From positions 15,481,289 through 15,545,288 of the forward strand of contig OZ037771.1 in the NCBI GenBank assembly GCA_964035545.1: 64,000 bases of DNA, read 5' to 3'. Of this stretch, positions 58,757-64,000 are shown piece after piece (position 1 is the stretch's first letter; the number at the start of each line of letters is the position of its first letter). The notes beneath the pieces are model-generated. The model saw only the letters and a program-made list of their open reading frames with translations, was not told the origin of the DNA and made no database searches. Position numbers and translations under genes: made by a program. This stretch comes from Bugula neritina. Its lineage: Eukaryota > Bryozoa > Gymnolaemata > Cheilostomatida > Bugulidae.

Positions 58757-58959
58757 TGTGATGAAACTATTAAATAAATAGATAGGAGAAAGTTACACCT
58801 GGAACTTCACTTATAAGTTATATAATTACTAGGAGCTTTTATTATGGGAGGTTCATCAGCATTGTCAATCATTCTATAAGCAGTTAACTTATGCAAATCA
58901 GCTAATTTCTATTTCTATTCCAATAGGACTATGAAACTTGACAATGTAAAGGTTCAGAT

Positions 58960-59070
58960 CAGCAAGTTACTAGACAGTATTGAACTATAGATCTCACTGC
59001 AGATAGACTATAGAGCTCACTGCAGATAGACTATAGAGCTCACTGCAGATAGACTATACAGCTCATTGCA
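58960..59070. repeat. AGATAGACTATAGAGCTCACTGC repeats
   Basis: Four imperfect 23-bp units around GATAGACTATAGAGCTCACT. Confidence 0.8.
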
Positions 59071-59194
59071 GGGACAATATAACCATCTTTGGAGATTCTG
59101 TTTTAGTTGGCAGTTGGTTTTGGCAGATACTCGAAACCACAATGATGTAAGGTAAACCAGTTGTACATCTCTACTACAGCCACCACGCTATACT

Positions 59195-59320
59195 GAAACC
59201 CCACCCTATATTGTAGTCCCCACCCTATCTTGTAGTCCCCACCCTATCTTGTAGTCCCCACCCTACATTGTAGTCCCCACCCTATCTTGTAGCACTCACA
59301 CTATATTGTGGCCTTCACAC
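59195..59320. repeat. 19-bp CCCACCCTATCTTGTAGTC array
   Basis: About six copies of CCCACCCTATCTTGTAGTC with ATATTG and ACATTG variants. Confidence 0.85.
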
Positions 59321-62300
59321 TGTGTTGTATCTCCATTGTTCATTTAGTATGTTTTTGCAGATTTGATGAAATAGTACTACTAGGTATTGATTTTGAGATT
59401 GTCAATGTGTTCTTAAAGTTGCTAAATTGCGGAAGCTGTAGGATTTTAATCCTTATTGATGTTATTTTGCATTTTTGTGACTCTAGAAAGCTATGAGTAA
59501 TAGTAAAATGTGTTAAGCCTTAGGGCAATGTTAAGTTGGAAAGGTTAGGAGTGTATCCTCTCAAACATGGCACAGAAGTAACAGCTTATTCACATGTTCT
59601 GGTAATTGGCTGTCAGATGGAAGGTCCTGGAAGAAATGCAGTGAACCCAATACTGGCTGGTGAACAAGACTAAACCCACAACTAACACACAAAGGATACC
59701 ACATCAAGCAAAAAGAAATGAGAGCAAAAACTAGGTAGAGCAACCTCCCTCAACCACTTTACAGAGTAAGAGCGTGAGATTGGTTCACTGATACTCACCT
59801 TTCTGGTATTGTTAAGTGACCACATCAACATAATTGGCAAGTCTCATGTTTTCCTAGTCAACAACTTGTTATTTGCCAGAAAAAATGAATTAATATACCA
59901 CCCTGTATCACCAGTGCTTGACTTGAATAATATTTGTGTAGGCCGCGGCAGATCTCCCTTGATGGTAAGTATAACTAATTGGACATACTGCTGGCTGTAC
60001 TCATTAGAATGACTAGGAAGATATGCTTCAACAAATAACTAGTTGTTGAGTATAAGTAGAGGAATGAGATGGATTGATACCAGGGGATAGCTGACATACT
60101 AGAGATAACATGGTGGTAGGGGCAGCTAGTTAGGTAGAGTGGTAGGCCAACTTGCCATGCAGGTACGGCTTTCATCAACATTCTGGTTCAACAACTGAAT
60201 GCAGTTTTAAGGAGGAAAATGCTGGAACAGCACTGCTGGGTTTGCCAGTCACCAATTACTGTGAGAGATGAGAGACCATCCTAATGTTCTTATAGAATAT
60301 AGAAGGTCAGAATGGCTAGTTTTAGAGCAAGTTCAACTGAACAGGGAACCAACCAGAGTGCATGACTTGGGTACATGGGGGATAACTCCTATTTTCCAAC
60401 AAACAAATCGTAGTTATTATAGTATCAGCTATAATAAATATAAATGTTGTAAACCAAAAACTCCCTAGCACTGTTTCACAATCTATTTCTAGACGGCTAC
60501 CAGACATGATTGGTTGGCTTGACCCACTTTTTTAAACTACACACCAGCTTTACTATTACCTGGAGCTCTGGTTCACCTGTACTGACTGCTTGCATCATCA
60601 TAACAGCAGAGAACATTTAATACTAACACTTCACAGTCTACACTATTCAAATACATTTATTCTTTAAACATAGAGTGGAAATGTTTATAAACATTTGATA
60701 ACTGTTGCGATTGGCAAAGAGCCAATAGCTTTAACTAATTCCAATAGCCATAAGCATGACCAAACCAGAATGCTAATGAAATTACATTTTTTGTGAAGCG
60801 GTGTCAATATATAAGTAATACAGTGGGCACCCTACGCAATAAACTATGGTTATTTATAGTTGAAGTAGTGTAAGAGAGTTCTAGTTATTTGATAGTGACT
60901 TAGATGAGGAGTTAGATGAGAGCTATTTTATGCAGTACATCACAACTAGATAGTTATAATGGAAACTAATTAAATACTACAATTTTAACCTATTTAAAAC
61001 TTCAAACTATTCTTACTGGTATGTTTATATAATAATGTGTCTGTGAATGTTGCAATACTATACTTCAAACAAGAATGACTCTGACAATCAATATGATTTT
61101 GACTTGACTATTTACTTGCAGTTACATTTCATTTTATTCAATATCAATTATTGGTCCAATGTCCATGTTAGACTGACCATAATGATCATCAATGACAAAG
61201 TAATAGGCATACCATTATAGAACAAAACAAAAGCTCTTTAAAATAAAGCAAAACTATTAAAATAGTTATTTCATAATTAAACAATATCCAAATACTTGAA
61301 GTGATATTGGTACTTTAAATTTGCGTAGAACTGGTGATACCCATCAACTCACCTACAGATGTGGGGCATGCAATGTAAAATATCTATGCCGAAACTTTTA
61401 ATAAGATATTGACTAAAAATATCAATATGACAATGGTTAGTGAGTTGGTAATATTAAATTTTAATAATAATAATAATAATAGCTATAAGTATAATGAATA
61501 ATGATACTGATAGCATTACAAATTTAATCTTAAACCAAGTATTAGTATATATTCTAATGTTGATACTCAGACTGCACTACTTCAATATTAGTATTACTAT
61601 TACTATTAGTATTAGACTTATTTATTATCTAATTGTAATAGTAATACTAATATTTATACTAAAATTATGGCAACATTAAAACAAAATGTATAATTATAAG
61701 TATTGCAAATACTAATACTAATACTAATAGTAATACTAATAGTAATACAGTAATACCAATGGCAATACTAATAGTATTAATACTAATACAGTATTACTAA
61801 TTCAATTGTATTAGTAATAATCTATAAGTATAAGTAATAACTATAACTATAAGTATAAGACTTGTACTTGTAGTTGTAACTTATAACTATAACACTAACA
61901 GTATGAGTATAACTTCATCAATATGAATAATTTGAATATCATTATGATTATCATTATCATTATGATATTGATTATCACTTGATTATGATTAAGTTAAAGT
62001 TATGATTAACACTAACAGTCCAACAGTAACAGACTGAGAGTCAAACCCGCCTGCAAATGCTAAATTTAAACTCTAAAGTTAAACTTAATTATAATAATAA
62101 TTATAGTATAAGTATGAAATGCGAAATATTTTAATAGTATTAATTATTAGTAAATTCAATATTATAACCCAACGATTGAACGAATCTCGAGGTCAATCTC
62201 AATCCGAGCCTGGTCCCTGAGGAAAACTTACCTGAATTAGTAACAATATGTATAAATAATTTTGAGTCTTCAGCAGTTTTCAATTTCTACAAACAATTAA

Positions 62301-63190
62301 TACTAAACTTTGCATGAGATTTTAACTAAAAAATAGAAATTGCAAGCGTTGATTTCAGCTTTGCCTTTGGACATTCATATTGATAATTGATACGACATTA
62401 GCTTATGCCGACGGAAACGTTCTGAAGATCGTGACAAAATGAAACCGCCACTTGTAAAAAAGAGTCACGCGCTTTGTAGTTATGTTTTACAGATTCGATA
62501 CTTTATGGCGGGGGTCCTAGACGTCCTATACGACATAAAACGCTTGTTTGTGTTACTAACTTTTAGTAGACCGCATATAGTACCAATGTACAAGTTTTCA
62601 AAACCAATTAACTTCCGATACGCACTGCGTCTGATTATAGTCGGAAAAATAACTCTTAAATACTTTATGCCTCCATGTATACATTGTCATTGTGGTGGTA
62701 TCTGCTTTTATTAATTCTTAGAGAGAATAACTTTGAAGAAGTTTTAGACAATATAATTTTCTATATTTTGCTTCCTTTGTATTCATAAAAAATAAAACTT
62801 ATATAAATGCCGCACATAAATATTTTAGATAATTCAATCCAATAAGTGGGAAAAGCAATGATACTGTGTGTAAAGAAATACAGTGCTTACTTTGTGCTGG
62901 GTGAACTAAATAAATGAATAATAAATGTAAAATAAAACACACTCAGTGCACTGGTCACTTGGTGAAAGCATGCATCAGGTCTAGCTTGGCTGATCTTGTA
63001 TCTCATAATAATAATAATATGCAGTTCATGTAACTTAGAGAAAAGTATTAGTCTTACTTCTTAACCCATTATATCAAAACACTGCGGGCTATTGCACCGG
63101 CACACCTGTGCAACGTTCCTATAAGAAATGAGAGGTGATACTACATCATTGGAAAGTTTGTGCAGCTTTATGTGACAACTAGTGAACAAT

Positions 63191-63926
63191 TTAAGCTGAT
63201 GGGACTGAGGTTACATATTCTGTGCGTCTCCTAGGCTCTGTAATACAACGCACTTCAATTTCATTGATTCCAAGGAAACTGTTGAATTCAGGAGCAACAA
63301 TCACAATGTATTTCCCCAACATCGGCCTTATGCACTTCAGATCATCAGAACCTGTTGCACTCAAGTTGTGGACATCGGCGCATAGAGCTCCCCGCCCCAA
63401 CACCGAGTCTGCGTATGTTTCTGCTGCTGAGGCTTCTGGCAACTCGTCTTCCCTCATCAATACTCTGATCATAATCCTCATCTCACCACATATTTCCTGG
63501 TAGGACAACTCTGCAAGTCAAGACAACTCTACATTCAAGTCAAGACAACTCTACATTCAAGTCAAAACAACTCTGCATTCAAGTCAAGACAACTCTACAA
63601 GTCAAGACAACTCTACATTCAAGTCAAGACAACTCTACAAGTCAAGACAACTCTACATTCAAGTCAAGACAACTCTGCAAGTATTCCAAATGGCTTCCGG
63701 TCATCGATATGTAACTTACTGTTTATTTTGAGGTTAGACACCCAGTAAGTTGACTTACCGTGTATTTTGAGGCTAAACACCCAGTAAGTGTGCGGCAGCG
63801 TCAGCAAGAACCAGGGAGACTCCTCAAAGTCAGTAAAAGTGAACCATGATTTATCCCCGTCCAGAATGATTTCACCAGGTCTGGAGTGGCTCCAGTTGAA
63901 GGAGGAAGATTTGGTAACATTTACAT
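63191..63926 (-). CDS. 3' part of an F5/8-type C or fucolectin-like protein
   Basis: Two final exons, 63926-63759 and 63510-63191, join in frame and encode about 160 C-terminal residues; earlier exons lie beyond the window end. The first exon has IILDGDKSWFTFTDFEESPW followed by FLLTLPHTYWVFSLKIHG, the DG..W.......PW...L pattern of discoidin/F5/8C and F-type lectin domains. The second ends with CIRPMLGKYIVIVAPEFNS and LGINEIEVRC, the closing G+Y+ ... L.+.E+EV strand of the fucolectin (eel-fucolectin/tachylectin-4/pentraxin-1) type. The conserved Cys pair is present (C in EICGEM and in DDLKC). Such domains bind fucose or other glycans and are common in secreted and adhesion proteins of invertebrates. 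A basic tail of about 15 residues follows. Sugar-binding residues cannot be checked without the rest. Confidence 0.7.
63508..63685. repeat. 18/22-bp array carrying the last-exon acceptor of the 63-kb gene
   Basis: About eight units of ACAACTCTACATTCAAGTCA or the shorter ACAACTCTGCAAGTCAAG. In gene sense units read TTGCAGAGTTGTCTTGAC or TGTAGAGTTGTCTTGAC; the real junction is TTGCAG then exon AGTTGTCCTACC. Each unit thus repeats the acceptor plus the first seven exon bases. Confidence 0.92.
63714..63790. repeat. 39-bp duplication of an exon end and donor in the 63-kb gene
   Basis: The end of the exon (in gene sense ACTTACTGGGTGTTTAGCCT to ACACG) and its GTAAGT donor are repeated once in the intron (ACTTACTGGGTGTCTAACCT to AAACA, then GTAAGT), with few differences. 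Donors lie at 63758 and 63719, 39 bp apart. Confidence 0.92.
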
Positions 63927-64000
63927 CTAGCCATAGCATATTAGTATAATAATATAATAATATAATAATATAATATATAATAGTATAACAATGTAACAGT
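63927..64000. other. Window end, AT-rich intron of the 63-kb gene
   Basis: ATAATATAATA-type simple sequence upstream (in gene sense) of the exon acceptor GGCTAG at 63926/63927. Confidence 0.5.

Larger units (their letters stand above)
55631..63190. other. Gene-poor region between TBC1D24 and the 63-kb gene
   Basis: I found no exon set with a recognisable product in 7.5 kb. Contents are the listed arrays, AT-rich simple sequence from 61000 to 62350 (ACTAATAGTAATACTAAT and similar), and unplaced short frames (57485-57790, 59809-60012, 62439-62714). The part from 59500 to 60500 has mixed base composition like decayed coding or transposon sequence, but no domain could be named. Confidence 0.5.

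Noticed and set aside
58376-58777. GELV-repeat protein
   Set aside because: 12-bp GGTGAGTTGGTA array; better explained as repeated donor-like DNA.
59500-60520. Possible decayed transposase
   Set aside because: Base composition and short peptides hinted at a degenerate DNA transposon, but no motif series, terminal repeats or target-site duplication could be supported.

Overview
The window reads as nuclear DNA of an invertebrate animal. The genes are split by GT-AG introns, the intergenic sequence is AT-rich, there are two eukaryotic-type tRNA genes, and the gene set is typical of animals (FGF, CCDC22, IFT80, TBC1D24, NSDHL, a C11orf65/MFI homologue and an F5/8-type C or fucolectin-like protein). 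I cannot name the phylum. An intact NSDHL-type sterol enzyme argues weakly against insects and nematodes, which lack most of sterol synthesis.

Layout: 1-10.6 kb is gene-poor, with one doubtful single-exon reading frame and three tandem arrays. An FGF gene (+, 10.8-14.8 kb) converges on NSDHL (-, 20.4-17.0 kb). NSDHL is head-to-head with CCDC22 (+, 21.8-28.7 kb). CCDC22 converges on an unnamed EGF-like single-pass membrane protein gene (-, 31.8-29.1 kb). Next come the C11orf65/MFI homologue (-, 36.1-33.2 kb) and, head-to-head with it, IFT80 (+, 37.1-42.6 kb), which carries tRNA-Gly(TCC) and tRNA-Leu(TAA) in two introns. IFT80 converges on TBC1D24 (-, 55.6-43.5 kb). From 55.7 to 63.1 kb I see only repeats. 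The last two exons of a discoidin/F-type-lectin-like gene (-) lie at 63.9-63.2 kb, and its 5' part is beyond the window. For seven genes I assembled complete models from ATG to stop. In these every exon joins in frame, and the lengths agree with the animal families where a family is known (FGF 321 aa, NSDHL 338, CCDC22 610, EGF-TM 289, C11orf65 373, IFT80 780, TBC1D24 586).

The most striking property is the tandem repeats. Most introns longer than about 200 bases hold a minisatellite of 7-43 bp units, and adjacent introns have unrelated units. In at least six introns the repeat unit contains the host gene's own splice junction, or a few exon bases plus the splice consensus. Two of these (IFT80 intron 6, and the 63.7 kb gene) look like young duplications in which 22-33 bp of exon end plus the 5' splice site were copied into the intron. 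This suggests that exon-intron boundaries are a source of new minisatellites and of decoy splice sites here. Several arrays also leave the host reading frame open across all or much of the intron.

The genes do not form one pathway. IFT80 and C11orf65 are a divergent pair with a near-consensus RFX X-box between them, which fits shared ciliary or flagellar regulation. CCDC22 and TBC1D24 act in endosomal and vesicle traffic. NSDHL acts in sterol synthesis, and FGF in signalling.
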